Shown piece by piece: positions 43,749-56,392 of a stretch of 64,000 bases of DNA (position 1 is the stretch's first letter; each line of letters begins with the position of its first letter). The notes beneath the pieces are model-generated. The model saw only the letters and a program-made list of their open reading frames with translations. It was not told the DNA's origin and ran no database searches. The DNA is from Corallococcus coralloides DSM 2259 (GTDB taxonomy: Bacteria; Myxococcota; Myxococcia; Myxococcales; Myxococcaceae). The position numbers were made by a program, and so were the translations under genes. The stretch is from contig NC_017030.1 in NCBI RefSeq assembly GCF_000255295.1, forward strand, positions 9,026,328 to 9,090,327. Reading direction: 5' to 3'.

Positions 43749-46700
43749 CTACGGAACGACGTACAGGTCGCCGTTCGTCTGGGTGATGGCCCCACCCACG
43801 ACGTTGTAGACGTCGAAGAGGTCGGCGCTCTTGAAGCTCGCGCCCGCTGGCACCGGGGCCAGCAGGGGCGACGTCGTCAGCTGCGACTGCGTGGCGCTGA
43901 CGAACGTGTTGCCGGCGACCGAGACCAGGTTGTCCGCGGGCAGAGTGCCGCTGTTCACGCTGGTGTCGGGCCGCAGCCACATGCCAGCAAGCAGCTGGTT
44001 GAAGGCGGCCGAGTTGTGGAGCGGCGTGCTGGTGATGTTGACGCTGAGCGACGTATCACCGGCATTCGCCGCGCTGCTGACCGTGCCCGCGATGGAGACG
44101 AACGGCGTGTAGCCGCCCGTGGCGTAGTGCGTCTGGTTGTTGTTGTTGATGATCAACTGGCCGTACGCCACGCCGCTGTGCTTGAGGAACACCGTGCCCG
44201 CGCCACCGTCGGTGTACGTGGCGTTGATGCCCGTGCCGCCACGCGCCTGGAGCTGCGCGCTGGTCGCGGGGTACGGGTAGCCCACGGCCCCCACGAAGCT
44301 GGAAGCATCCCCCGTGCTCACCATCGCGATTCGCCCGCCACCGCCCGCGCGCGTGGAGCCGACCGAGCTGGAGTTGTAGGCATTGGCTCCATTGGCGGTG
44401 AGCGTGCCGTTCCAGCCCGTGGTGTCGAAGCCGCCGCAGCGCAGGGAGATGGAGCCTCCCGCCGCGCCGTACTGGGAGCCCGTGGTCACCGCGCCCGCCT
44501 TGATGAGGGACGTCCCGCCCAGCGTGCAGACACCGGAGGCTTTGAGCCGGAAGACGCCGCCGCCAGGACTCCGGAAGCCCAGGTACGACGGCGAGGCGCC
44601 GACCGTCGTCCCCGCTCCGCCCGGATACCGGGGGTCGCGGTAGTCGTCGTAGACCATGCCCCGGACCGAGCCGGCCACGTAGCCACCACCGACACCTCCG
44701 TGCCCCGCGCCATATCCCCCCGCCGAGCCGGTCGCGGACGAGGGCCCCGTCACGCCAAAGCCCCACAGGGTCTGCGGTGAGCCCTGGGCATCCATCGCCG
44801 CCGGGTAGCCCAGGCCCGCGACGTCCACGGCGCCGCCCGTGAGGCTGAAGGTCTCCGCGAGCGTCATCTGGAGGCTGGACACCTGCGCGGCGGCCGGCGA
44901 GGTCTTGAACACCGGCAGGTAGTGCTTGAGGGTGCCCGCGCTCTGCGCGTAGCGCGCCGCCTGGAGCGAGTTGGTGACCAGCGTGCCGCCGCTCAAGGTC
45001 ACGTCACCGGACGCGATGATGGCGGGCACGGTCACCGAGCCCGCGGACACCGTCACGTTGTCCGCAACGAGCGTCCCGCCTCCAATGGGCGGCATGGCCT
45101 GCGTGGACTGCACGACGTTCACCGCGCCGGCCGCGTACTCGATGCGGCCCGTCCTGCCGCTCGTCGTGTCGAAGAGCACCAGGCCGTTCACGGTCATCGT
45201 GGGCGCGCCGGAGTTCGTCGTGTTGCCGGACAGGACGTGGATGTCGCCGTTGGTCTCCAGGATGGCGTTGCCGAGCACGTCCAGGTGGTCCAGCACGTCC
45301 ACGCTGCGGAAGAACGCGCCGGACGCGACATCGGAGGGCACGGCACTCGTGGTCAGGGTGCCCACCGCGTTGGCGGTGACGCGCACCAGGTTGGACGGAT
45401 CCAGCAGCGCTCCGCCCGCGGCGGTGATGTCCGGCCGCAGCCAGCCGCCCGCGAACACGCCGTTGTAGATGGAGGAGGACGATGGGGTCGTGACCTGGGT
45501 GAGCGCGGGGTTGAAGTTCAGCGGCGCGCCCGCGTTCTCGTAGTAGGTCGCGTTGAACATCGTGCTGGCGACGGAGACGGGAATGGAAGTAGCGCCCGCG
45601 GTGACGTTCGCCGTGACGGTGCCGGCCAGCGCTGGGAGCCGGGTGGTGCCCTCGTTCTGGAAATGCGCGGGTGAGTTGTTCGCGATGATGAGGTCGCCCC
45701 AGGTCAACCCGCTGTGCTTCAGGTAGACGGTGCCCGCGCCACCGGCGCCCACCACGTAGCTCGAGTTGGCAGGCGCGCCTCCGAAGGCGTGAACGCGCGC
45801 GGTGAGGTTCACGGGCGGATAGCTCACCGTGCCCGTCATCGTCGCGGCATCACCGGTGCTGACCAGGGCGATGCGGCCACCGCCGCCCGCGCCCAGCGGG
45901 ATGGAGGAGTTCCCTGCCCCCTGGCCTCCGTCCGCGATGAGGGTTCCCGTCCAGCCCGTGGAGACGATGGCACCGCAGCGGAGGTTGATGGAGCCGCCCG
46001 CCGCATTGAACGAAGCAGACGCCGCGACGGTGGCGGCACCGCCCAGCACGCAGGGCCCCGTGGACGTGATGCGCACCACGCCACCTCCGTGGGTGCCCGA
46101 ATACGTGTCATTGGTGGCGCCGGGGAACTTCGGGTCGCGGTAGTCGCCGTAGGTCGTCCCCGCGTTGCCCGCCTGGTTGTTGTTGGCCTGCGAGATGTTC
46201 ATCCGGTAGTTGCCGGAGCCCATGCCGCCGTGGCTGGCGCCATACAGCTTGCTGGTGCCCGCGAGCGATGCCGACGGCACGCCGTTGGGACCGAAGCTGA
46301 CCAGGCCGTTACCGCTGCACGAGCCATTGGCGAAGCAGGTCATGCCGTAGCCCTTGTTGGTGGTGTTGATGGAGCCACCCAGCAGGTTCCAGGAGCCCGT
46401 GAGCACGTCCAGCTTGAACATGGCCGCGTTGGTGGCCTGGAGGTGCGTCACGGTGCCGCCCGTGATGAAGACATCACCGAAGGTCTGCCCCACCGTGCTG
46501 GCGTCGAACGTGACGGTGCCACCGGTGATGTAGAGGTTCCGGCCGCCCGCGTTGCTGGAGGTGACGGTGACGGTGCCGGTGGTGATGGTGGTGCCAGCGC
46601 TGCCATTGAACAGCGCCGAGTCGAAAGTGACAGAGGCGGTATCCGGCAGCGTGGTGGTGCCGCTCCCGTCCGTGACGGTGGCGGAGAACGTGGTGGGCAC

Positions 46701-47084
46701 CGTCAGCGCCGTGGAGCTGCGTGCGGTGACGACGTAGCTCCCCGCGCCGGAGTCCACCGCCGTGAGGCACGTCGCGCCCGGCGTGTTCACGGTGCAGTCG
46801 GAGGTCCCCGTACCGCCCAGCGTGACCGACCCGTCACTGCTCAGGACCTCCACATGGAGCCCCGTCCCCAGGGGTTCACCGTTCACGTCGCGAGGCGTGA
46901 CGGTGAGGGTCACATAGGCCAGCCCGTCCGAGGGCGCGTTGGTTGCGGACGCAAGCAATTGAGGCTGCGGTGACGTCAGACCCGCGCGCGAGCTCGCGGG
47001 GGCCGGCCCACTGTCTTCCAGCGGCGGAGGGGAACAGCTGATCAACGCGGCGAGCGCGAGCGGACCTGCGAATGGCAGACGCAT
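43749..47084 (-). CDS. repetitive adhesin-like lipoprotein with Ig-like domain
   Basis: An 1111-residue lipoprotein from ATG 47084 (AGGGAGA upstream, lipobox LAALISC). Residues about 40-150 form an invasin-type Ig-like (Big_1) domain (ASATNAPSDGLAYVTLTV). The remainder contains two long related units, each with YGASHGGMG or YGAGHGGVG, GDYRDPKFPG or DDYRDPRYPG, a Gly-rich AGGGGRIALVSTGDA and AGTVYLKHSG, typical of beta-helical surface proteins of myxobacteria. Likely extracellular, perhaps in adhesion or matrix. It has no anchor other than the lipid. Confidence 0.75.
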   Translation of the reverse strand: MRLPFAGPLALAALISCSPPPLEDSGPAPASSRAGLTSPQPQLLASATNAPSDGLAYVTLTVTPRDVNGEPLGTGLHVEVLSSDGSVTLGGTGTSDCTVNTPGATCLTAVDSGAGSYVVTARSSTALTVPTTFSATVTDGSGTTTLPDTASVTFDSALFNGSAGTTITTGTVTVTSSNAGGRNLYITGGTVTFDASTVGQTFGDVFITGGTVTHLQATNAAMFKLDVLTGSWNLLGGSINTTNKGYGMTCFANGSCSGNGLVSFGPNGVPSASLAGTSKLYGASHGGMGSGNYRMNISQANNNQAGNAGTTYGDYRDPKFPGATNDTYSGTHGGGVVRITSTGPCVLGGAATVAASASFNAAGGSINLRCGAIVSTGWTGTLIADGGQGAGNSSIPLGAGGGGRIALVSTGDAATMTGTVSYPPVNLTARVHAFGGAPANSSYVVGAGGAGTVYLKHSGLTWGDLIIANNSPAHFQNEGTTRLPALAGTVTANVTAGATSIPVSVASTMFNATYYENAGAPLNFNPALTQVTTPSSSSIYNGVFAGGWLRPDITAAGGALLDPSNLVRVTANAVGTLTTSAVPSDVASGAFFRSVDVLDHLDVLGNAILETNGDIHVLSGNTTNSGAPTMTVNGLVLFDTTSGRTGRIEYAAGAVNVVQSTQAMPPIGGGTLVADNVTVSAGSVTVPAIIASGDVTLSGGTLVTNSLQAARYAQSAGTLKHYLPVFKTSPAAAQVSSLQMTLAETFSLTGGAVDVAGLGYPAAMDAQGSPQTLWGFGVTGPSSATGSAGGYGAGHGGVGGGYVAGSVRGMVYDDYRDPRYPGGAGTTVGASPSYLGFRSPGGGVFRLKASGVCTLGGTSLIKAGAVTTGSQYGAAGGSISLRCGGFDTTGWNGTLTANGANAYNSSSVGSTRAGGGGRIAMVSTGDASSFVGAVGYPYPATSAQLQARGGTGINATYTDGGAGTVFLKHSGVAYGQLIINNNNQTHYATGGYTPFVSIAGTVSSAANAGDTSLSVNITSTPLHNSAAFNQLLAGMWLRPDTSVNSGTLPADNLVSVAGNTFVSATQSQLTTSPLLAPVPAGASFKSADLFDVYNVVGGAITQTNGDLYVVP

Positions 47085-47309
47085 GGAGGAATCTCCCTTT
47101 GGGTTGGAACAGCGGCCGGCTGGCAATGCTTCAGCGCGGGCCGCTGGACGTCCGTATGCTTCAGCGGGGCTGCGCGATGGAAGGACTCACTGGAAACATT
47201 CTTCACGCAATCGAGTCTTTCTTGACCTATCCGCGAGCCCTGGAGACATGGAACGCATTCACTTGAGTCCCGGTCCGCGTCGTTGATGCAAGGATTAAGG
47301 TGCCGCCCC

Positions 47310-48002
47310 ATGCGCGAGTCGTGGACAGGTGGGACGAAGCTCCTGGCGGCGGCGAGCCTCGCGGGCGCGGTGGGCTTCCTCTTCGTCATGGACGTGGGGC
47401 CCCGGGAGGCGCGGCTCGTCACCAAGGCGCTGCCCATGGTGTGCCTGTTGCTGTGGCTGTGGCCTGCTCGGGGGCGCTATGCGCGGCTCATCTTCGCGGG
47501 GCTGGCGCTGTCGCTGCTCGGCGACGTGCTGCTGGAGGTGAGCCGGGACCTGTTCCTGCCGGGCCTGGGGGCCTTCCTGCTGGCCCACGTGGGCTACACC
47601 GCCGCGTTCCTGTCCGTGACGCGGCGATGGTCCCTGCTTCGTGCCCTGCCCTTCCTGTTCCTGGCCGTGGGCGCTGGCGTGGCGCTGTGGCCCGGCCTGG
47701 GCGGGATGGCGCCTCCGGTGACGGCCTACGTCGCCGTCATCTGCACCATGGGCTGGCGCGCGGCGACCATGATGGGCTCCCTGGAGCTGCCGCGACGCGA
47801 GCAATGGCTGGCGTTCGGGGGCGCGCTGCTGTTCTCCGCCAGCGACGGGCTGCTCTCCATCCGGCTCTTCGTCACGCCCCTGCCCGGCCTGGGCTACGCC
47901 GTCATGCTGCTGTACTGGGCCGCACAGCTCTGCATCGCGGCCTCCGCGCGCGTGGAGCACGCTCCGGCCGCGATGCCTATATCCTCCAGCAGTCCCACCT
48001 GA
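47310..48002 (+). CDS. YhhN family membrane protein (lysoplasmalogenase-like)
   Basis: A 230-residue protein with about eight hydrophobic segments. Family marks are VTKALPMVCLLLW at the start, LALSLLGDVLLEV, the membrane-embedded HVGYTAAF and the late FSASDGLLSIRLF. YhhN/TMEM86 proteins hydrolyse the vinyl-ether bond of lysoplasmalogens; myxobacteria make ether lipids, so such a substrate is plausible, but not shown. ATG 47310 follows AAGG; an ATG at 47286 upstream is less likely. Eighteen bases before the next gene. Confidence 0.8.
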   Translation: MRESWTGGTKLLAAASLAGAVGFLFVMDVGPREARLVTKALPMVCLLLWLWPARGRYARLIFAGLALSLLGDVLLEVSRDLFLPGLGAFLLAHVGYTAAFLSVTRRWSLLRALPFLFLAVGAGVALWPGLGGMAPPVTAYVAVICTMGWRAATMMGSLELPRREQWLAFGGALLFSASDGLLSIRLFVTPLPGLGYAVMLLYWAAQLCIAASARVEHAPAAMPISSSSPT

Positions 48003-48020
48003 CTCCTGGAGGTCTCATCC

Positions 48021-48296
48021 ATGTGGCGTTCCCTGATGGTTGCGGCGATGTGCGTTGTCGGTCTCACGGCTTGCGGCGGTAGCGCCGACGCGGATGTGGA
48101 CCTGGGTTCCCAGGAGCAGGGGCTCGCGTGTGAGACCGGGACCGGCGCCTGTCCTGGCACCACCGTCTGTGCCTATACCGGTCCTGGCGATGAAGGGCTC
48201 TGCCGCCCCGCGTGCATCAACGGCACGTGTTCCAACGGCCAGACCTGCTGCACCCAGCCCAGCGGCGCGCCGTACTGCAACAGCTTCTGCTACTGA
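48021..48296 (+). CDS. small Cys-rich lipoprotein
   Basis: A 91-residue protein with GGAGG before the ATG and a lipobox (MCVVGLTACGG). The mature part has ten cysteines in a knot-like pattern (GLACETGTGACPGTTVC, CINGTCSNGQTCC, YCNSFCY), common among myxobacterial surface lipoproteins of unknown function. Probably co-transcribed with the YhhN gene. Confidence 0.75.
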   Translation: MWRSLMVAAMCVVGLTACGGSADADVDLGSQEQGLACETGTGACPGTTVCAYTGPGDEGLCRPACINGTCSNGQTCCTQPSGAPYCNSFCY

Positions 48297-48311
48297 TTCC
48301 CCGGCACACCG

Positions 48312-48343
48312 CCAGATGCGAAGCCCCACGGCTCCGCATCCGG
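48312..48343. terminator. bidirectional terminator hairpin
   Basis: Long inverted repeat with GATGCG/CGCATC and AGCC/GGCT arms, extended by CC/GG, between convergent genes. Fits a shared terminator; no clear T tract. Confidence 0.6.
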
Positions 48344-48354
48344 TTGGGGCCTAC

Positions 48355-50025
48355 TTAGTCGAACAGATCCGTCAGCGCGGAGTTCTTGTCCAGGGGGTCA
48401 TCCTCCGCCACCTCCCGGAGGAGGGCAATCACCTGCTCCAGCTTCCCCAGTCCGGCGAGGGTCTTCACGTTGGTTTCATTGATGCCCTCGTAATAAACGC
48501 CCTCGTCTTTCAAGCGCTGAATGGCGGCATTTCCCACATTCGCCCGCTGCTGCTCCGCGAGCCGACTCCGCTCTTCCGCCGCGGCAAGCGCGACGCGCTT
48601 TTCCTCCTCCAGGACGGCCACCAGCTTCCGGTGCCACGTCACGGGGAAGGTGGTGCTCCGGCACCGGAAGCCACCTTCCTGCTCGAGCATGTATGCCAGT
48701 GCGTCGGAGAAGCGCTCGCGCATGGGGAGGGGAGCAATGCCCACCTCCGACAGCGCCTTCTGGAACCACTCGAAGGCACGCGCGGCCAGCTTGTGCTTTC
48801 CCCCCCGGTCGTCGTGCACGATGACCACCTTGTCCGGCGCCAGGGCAATCCCATTCACGAAGCAGAAGTAGTTCTCGGCCTGATGCGCGTGGTAGCGGTC
48901 CACGTGCGCGCTCTTCACCTTGAGGGGGAAGGCGCCCACGACCTCCACGACCTTGAAGGCATGCTTTTCGAGCAGCGCCTTCGTCCGGGCATTCACGGCC
49001 CCGTACTTCTCCTGAAGCGCGGCGATGTCCTTGAGCATCGCCTCGCGCCCCGGCAGCTCCTCCGCGCTGAAGCTCTCCACCAGCCGGTGCTGCTCCGTGA
49101 AGCTGTGGAGCGCGAACGCGCCGTTGCCCACGTAGAGCATCTGCATGTCGATGTGGTAGGCCCACTGCGGGACGAACAGGACGCGCTTCTTCCTCGAAGC
49201 GTGGTCCTCCGACCCGGACAGCTCCCCCAGCAACGTCCGCCGGATGCGAGCCTTGGCGTTCTTCCACAGCAGGTATTGCTCGGGGTCGTAGCCCGCCTGC
49301 TCGGCGCGCTTGAGCAACTTCTGCTCCTCGAAGTCCGTGGACTGGACCGTCATCTCCTTGCCAAAGGTCTCCGCGTGCCAGACGCCGTACAGCCCCAGCT
49401 CTCCCACCACGAACCGCAAGAGCCCCTTCTGGTCGCGCGCCGCGATGATGTTTCCGCCCGCGACCGGGACATCATGGTGGCCAAAGCCTCCCTTCCTCGC
49501 GATGCTCAGGTTCGCTTCCGCCTCCATCACCTTGATGCCATCGAACATCTCCCTGGCATCCAGCACCTCGTTCTGGGAGCGGGCATTGGCCTTGAGCACG
49601 GCGCCGCCTCCCATCTTCGGGACACCCGTCCGGGGCTGATACAGCGAAGGGCCCACCAGGGTCCGCAGGACGGGGTCGCGGTTCCAGCCCTGTGACGCGA
49701 GCTTGAGGCCGTACACCTCGACATTGCTGTCCCTCAGCGCCTGGGTGGCCATCGACGAAAGCTTTCCACCGCCCTCCATCACCAGGACCGTGTGATGGGG
49801 GTAGAGCCGGTCCTCGACGTGCCAGTCCGGTGGGAGGTCGCTCGGCGCAAGCTCGCCCCACCCTGCGGACGGCGTCGACGTGTCCCGGTAGGCCTCCGGC
49901 TGATGGGGCACGACGGGCCGCGCGATGGTGGGTTTGTGCGCCTCGCAGTAGCCCCAGCGCAGCGCCGGAAAGATGGACGACGTCTCTTCGTGCGTCGCTT
50001 CACTTCCACAGATGCGGCATTTCAT
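48355..50025 (-). CDS. zinc-ribbon protein with possible pentein (deiminase-like) fold
   Basis: A 556-residue protein from ATG 50025. Residues 3-30 contain CRIC and CEAH, a likely zinc-binding CxxC-CxxH ribbon. The rest recalls the pentein superfamily (agmatine and peptidylarginine deiminases): [13 protein letters not shown] (about 187-199) resembles the EGGN motif, [14 protein letters not shown] (about 289-302) the HxD motif, and [13 protein letters not shown] (about 385-397) the late NG segment. The usual C-terminal catalytic Cys is not obvious, so it may be inactive or act differently. A helical tail ([18 protein letters not shown]) follows. No signal peptide. Fold assignment is inference. 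Confidence 0.5.
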   Translation of the reverse strand: MKCRICGSEATHEETSSIFPALRWGYCEAHKPTIARPVVPHQPEAYRDTSTPSAGWGELAPSDLPPDWHVEDRLYPHHTVLVMEGGGKLSSMATQALRDSNVEVYGLKLASQGWNRDPVLRTLVGPSLYQPRTGVPKMGGGAVLKANARSQNEVLDAREMFDGIKVMEAEANLSIARKGGFGHHDVPVAGGNIIAARDQKGLLRFVVGELGLYGVWHAETFGKEMTVQSTDFEEQKLLKRAEQAGYDPEQYLLWKNAKARIRRTLLGELSGSEDHASRKKRVLFVPQWAYHIDMQMLYVGNGAFALHSFTEQHRLVESFSAEELPGREAMLKDIAALQEKYGAVNARTKALLEKHAFKVVEVVGAFPLKVKSAHVDRYHAHQAENYFCFVNGIALAPDKVVIVHDDRGGKHKLAARAFEWFQKALSEVGIAPLPMRERFSDALAYMLEQEGGFRCRSTTFPVTWHRKLVAVLEEEKRVALAAAEERSRLAEQQRANVGNAAIQRLKDEGVYYEGINETNVKTLAGLGKLEQVIALLREVAEDDPLDKNSALTDLFD

Positions 50026-50091
50026 ACAGCCAGCAGACGTGCGCCCGCATGACCGTGTCAACCCGGCGATTGGACCTGACCCCACCGGTGA

Positions 50092-50113
50092 CGGAAGGCC
50101 CCACTACCTTCCG
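50092..50113. terminator. terminator hairpin of M23-like gene
   Basis: Perfect 7-base-pair stem (CGGAAGG/CCTTCCG) with 8-base loop, 21 bases after the stop of the minus-strand peptidase-like gene and upstream of the zinc-ribbon gene. Confidence 0.55.
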
Positions 50114-50134
50114 CCTCCGGCGGGCACCGCGTGA

Positions 50135-50662
50135 CTACTGCAGCACGCCGATGGTCTCCGAGCGGTCCACGGCCTCACCCTTGGTGGTGTAGCCGGAGTA
50201 CCAGCCGGTCAGGTTGCTGCCGGACTGGTCATACTGCATATGGACGTGGGGACCCGTGGCGTTGCCCGTACCGCCCTCGTTGCCCACCTGGCAGCGGTTG
50301 CACGTGCGGTCATACGAGTCCGACGTCTTGATGAAGTGCCACAGGCGGAACGTCTTGCCGTTGGAGAAGGCGTGCTTCGCCTCGTTCTGCGTGCCGCTGC
50401 CCGTGCCGTTGCAATAGACGCCCGACGTGCGGACGGTCACGTTCCAGGACAGGGACGCCATCACGCCCGTCTCCACGCCCCAGTAGTTGCAACGGCCGCT
50501 GGAGATGTCCACCGCGCCGTGGAACGTGCCGCTGGAGTAGTTCGTCGTCGCCGTGACCGTGCCCGGGAAGGGAGACTTCACCGTGTACGAGTACGCAGCC
50601 GCGACCGAGGGAACCGCGAGGGCCAGGATGGCCGCGAAGGCCTTCTTCTTCATGTGACGCAT
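50135..50662 (-). CDS. secreted M23/LasA-type peptidase-like protein
   Basis: A 175-residue exported protein with signal peptide (KKKAFAAILALAVPSVAAA). ATG 50662 is used because AAAGGA lies nine bases before it. The metal-binding pattern of M23 lysostaphin/LasA peptidases is visible: HGAVDI (H-x3-D), RLWHF with the third His, and GPHVHMQYD (HxH). Cysteine pairs (GRCNYWG, YCNGTG, CNRCQ) point to an extracellular enzyme. It probably cuts peptidoglycan cross-bridges or short-residue peptide bonds, which would suit a predatory bacterium. Activity not proven. Confidence 0.75.
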   Translation of the reverse strand: MRHMKKKAFAAILALAVPSVAAAYSYTVKSPFPGTVTATTNYSSGTFHGAVDISSGRCNYWGVETGVMASLSWNVTVRTSGVYCNGTGSGTQNEAKHAFSNGKTFRLWHFIKTSDSYDRTCNRCQVGNEGGTGNATGPHVHMQYDQSGSNLTGWYSGYTTKGEAVDRSETIGVLQ

Positions 50663-50711
50663 CGGGGGTGTTCCTTTCGGGCCGGCGGGTCCGGCCCCAT
50701 GAGGGTGCCGC

Positions 50712-51701
50712 TCAACGGACCTGTTGCAGCCGCTGCTTCTCTCTCAGGAGCAGGCCCCACTCCTGAACGCCTGATTCCAGGGCGCGGATCCACGCGTCGA
50801 TCTCCGGCGCCATGCTGGGGTCCACGCTCCGCAGCTTGCGCAGCTCCGGCACGGCGTCCGCGAAGCCCAGCTCCGCGATGCCCTGCACCAGCGCCTTGCG
50901 CACGCCCGCGTCCCGCTCGCCTCGGTACATGCCCACCAGCGCCTCGCGCGCCGGACCCATCTGCGCCGCCGGCACGCTGCCCAGCGCGAGCGCCGCCGAG
51001 CGCCGCACGTCCGCGCTCTCGTGGCCCAGCATCCCGAGCAGCTTCTGTCCCGCCTCCGGCCCCATCCTGCGCGTGTCCAGGGACTCCAGAATCTTCGCCG
51101 TCACCTTCGGATCCGTGGACGCCGTCGCCGCGTTCACCGCCATGTCCGTGGCCGGGCCGTGGTGGGCGGAATAGACGTATTCGTTGTCCTCGATGAGGTT
51201 CTTCGCCGCCTCCATGCGGACCTCCGGCGAGCCGTCCCGCATGAGCCGCTCGTACATGTCCCCCGTCTTCTCCAGCGCGCCGGTGCGGCGCATGGCGCGG
51301 ACGGTGGCGGCGCGGACGGACGGGTCGCGGTCCTCCAGCGCGCGGCGGGCCACGGTCTGGATGGCGTCCTTCTCCGCCTCGCGCTCGCTGCGCGCCACCA
51401 GCGCCGCGGCCAGCTGCTCCACCATCGCGGGGTCCGTCTCCCGGTCGAACGCCGCGTGCAGCTCCCCGGAGGGCAGCGACACGGCGGCCTCGCGCAGCAC
51501 GGCCTGGAGGTAGTCGCGGTAGGCCTTGGAGCTGGAGCCCATCCCCTGGCGGAGCTGATCCATCAGCCCCCGGACCGAGCAGCTCTCCCCCTGCAACGTC
51601 GGCTTCGCCGCCGGGGGCGTGGATTGGGCGGTGACGACCGGGGATGCGAGCATCAACGTCAGGCCCCCGAACGCGCGAAGACCTTGGAGGAAGCGAGGCA
51701 T
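50712..51701 (-). CDS. exported HEAT-repeat protein
   Basis: A 329-residue protein with an N-terminal signal sequence (GLTLMLASPVVTAQ). The rest is a series of HEAT/PBS-like helical repeats, for example DRDPSVRAATVRAMRRTGAL, GSPEVRMEAAKNLIEDN and SADVRRSAALALGSVPA. Such proteins are scaffolds. Twelve bases downstream of a related HEAT protein gene on the same strand, so the two are one operon. Confidence 0.75.
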   Translation of the reverse strand: MPRFLQGLRAFGGLTLMLASPVVTAQSTPPAAKPTLQGESCSVRGLMDQLRQGMGSSSKAYRDYLQAVLREAAVSLPSGELHAAFDRETDPAMVEQLAAALVARSEREAEKDAIQTVARRALEDRDPSVRAATVRAMRRTGALEKTGDMYERLMRDGSPEVRMEAAKNLIEDNEYVYSAHHGPATDMAVNAATASTDPKVTAKILESLDTRRMGPEAGQKLLGMLGHESADVRRSAALALGSVPAAQMGPAREALVGMYRGERDAGVRKALVQGIAELGFADAVPELRKLRSVDPSMAPEIDAWIRALESGVQEWGLLLREKQRLQQVR

Positions 51702-51713
51702 GCGACAGGGCTC

Positions 51714-52946
51714 CTACTGGTGGCGGTCCATGCAGCCGAAGGGGTTCTGGTCCGGCAGCTCGTTCCAGACGCGGATGAAGTCGACGTTGCCCTGGGCGTA
51801 GAGCGTCTCGAAGATGCCGTAGAGCGGCTGGAAGCGCGGATCCACGGTCGCCATGTTCGCCATCACGGGCAGGGCGTCCCGGCCCGCGACGCGCGCGGAG
51901 AAGCGGAACAGCGCCCAGCGCACGCACACGGACTGCTCGCGCTGGAAGGCGTCCGTGAACGTCTCCAGCACGTGCTCCTTGTCGGAGGACATGGCCAGCA
52001 CCTGCGCCGCCGCGTCGCGGCCGTCCTCGTTGCCCTCGCTGCGCAGGATGCGCTCGAAGCGGGCCGTGGCCTTCGCGTCCAGCACGGGCGAGTTGTGCAG
52101 CGGCGCCGTCTGCGCCAGGTGGCGGATCTGCTCGTCCGGCGCGTCCGTGGCGATGGTGATGAGCCGGTCGAGGTACGGCGACGCGTCCCCCAGGTTCTCC
52201 GACTCGCGCGCCATCACGCGGCCCAGCGTGCGCGTGGCGGCCCAGCCCGCTTCGGTGGACGCCGGGTCGCGCGCGAAGTCCGCCAGCCGGTCCATCGCGT
52301 CCGGCGTCAGGTGCTTCTGCGTGTCGAGCGCGGAGAGCATGCCCGCGCGCCGCTCGATGGACAGCCCCTTGTCCAGCCCCGCCTCCAGCAGCCGCGCGGC
52401 GACCTGCGGCTTCTGCACCGCGTCCGACTCACGCAGCCCGGACAGCAGCACCTGGAACTCCGCGCCCTGCGCGTCCCGGGCCCAGTCCACCACCTGCCCC
52501 GCCTTCTTCGCGTCGTCGCCAATCAGCTCCGCGAGCTTCGCCTTCAGGTAGTCGCGGACGAGCGGGTCCTTTGACGCGAGCAGCGACGCGGACCAGTCGC
52601 GGAACGTCTCCAGCGTCACGCCGTCGTTGAAGCGCGCCAGCTCAGGGAAGCACGTCTGGTCCGAGAAGCGGCGCTCCGCGGCCTCCGCCTCCTCCACGCC
52701 AGACGGCGCCGCCGCAGCGCCCCCGCCGCCGCCCCGAGCCCCCACGGACTGTGTGGCTTTGGCGGAGGCCGCCACCGGGGACGGCGCCTGTGCGTCATCA
52801 CCGCCACGCCACACCAGCCCCACGGCCGCCAACACGGCCGCCAGGCCCGCGCCCGCCAGCACCCAGGGCATCCCACGCCGCCGCGAAGGGCCAGAGGCGG
52901 GCGTCTCGGTCGAAGTGGAAGGAGCCATGGGAATCCAAATAACCAT
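51714..52946 (-). CDS. membrane-anchored HEAT-repeat protein
   Basis: A 410-residue protein with one N-terminal membrane helix (WVLAGAGLAAVLAAVGLVW), a low-complexity Gly/Ala linker, then helical repeats similar to those of the next gene. ATG 52946 is chosen because AAGGA lies five bases upstream; ATG 52928 lacks a site. The AAGGA is inside a hairpin. Function unknown; its repeats suggest a periplasmic scaffold working with the downstream protein. Confidence 0.7.
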   Translation of the reverse strand: MVIWIPMAPSTSTETPASGPSRRRGMPWVLAGAGLAAVLAAVGLVWRGGDDAQAPSPVAASAKATQSVGARGGGGGAAAAPSGVEEAEAAERRFSDQTCFPELARFNDGVTLETFRDWSASLLASKDPLVRDYLKAKLAELIGDDAKKAGQVVDWARDAQGAEFQVLLSGLRESDAVQKPQVAARLLEAGLDKGLSIERRAGMLSALDTQKHLTPDAMDRLADFARDPASTEAGWAATRTLGRVMARESENLGDASPYLDRLITIATDAPDEQIRHLAQTAPLHNSPVLDAKATARFERILRSEGNEDGRDAAAQVLAMSSDKEHVLETFTDAFQREQSVCVRWALFRFSARVAGRDALPVMANMATVDPRFQPLYGIFETLYAQGNVDFIRVWNELPDQNPFGCMDRHQ

Positions 52947-52949
52947 GGA

Positions 52950-52970
52950 TTCCTTGTTTCAATCAAGGAA
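52950..52970 (-). promoter_or_regulatory. hairpin covering the ribosome-binding site of the HEAT-repeat gene
   Basis: Seven-base-pair stem (TTCCTTG/CAAGGAA) with a 7-base loop; one arm is the AAGGA Shine-Dalgarno of the gene starting at 52946. Could limit translation when folded. Confidence 0.45.
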
Positions 52971-53329
52971 AACAGATTGATTGGATTTTTACTGAAACTC
53001 GCCGTCTTTCCCTCTGGCGATTCCACCCACTGACAACACGCGTCACGAGAACAGTCCCTGCGTTATGGAACGACGCACGCGGCCGACATACTTCGTGTCA
53101 TGGCGACGCAATGACTCTCCGCGTGCGTGTGCGGGTGGATGTCACAAGGCGTTGCACCCTGCGCCCGTCTGCCTTCCTGCTCCCCAAGGTCAAAACAGAC
53201 ACGCCTCTGACGCAGGGGCGTGAAGTGTCCGCGATTCAGTGTCCGTGTATGATTTCGGACCGTGGTGGCAGGGCCGGGGGGCTGTAGCCAGCGCATGGAT
53301 GCATCGGGCGGAGGTGCCCGGGTCGCGCC
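52971..53329. other. divergent intergenic region upstream of kinase and HEAT operons
   Basis: No gene supported. The left 40 bases are AT-rich (GATTGATTGGATTTTT) and likely carry the promoter of the minus-strand HEAT pair. For the kinase, TATGAT at 53248-53253, with TG two bases before, is a reasonable -10 box, but no good -35 is seen 17 bases upstream. Confidence 0.35.
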
Positions 53330-56388
<3,059 letters not shown>

Positions 56389-56392
<4 letters not shown>

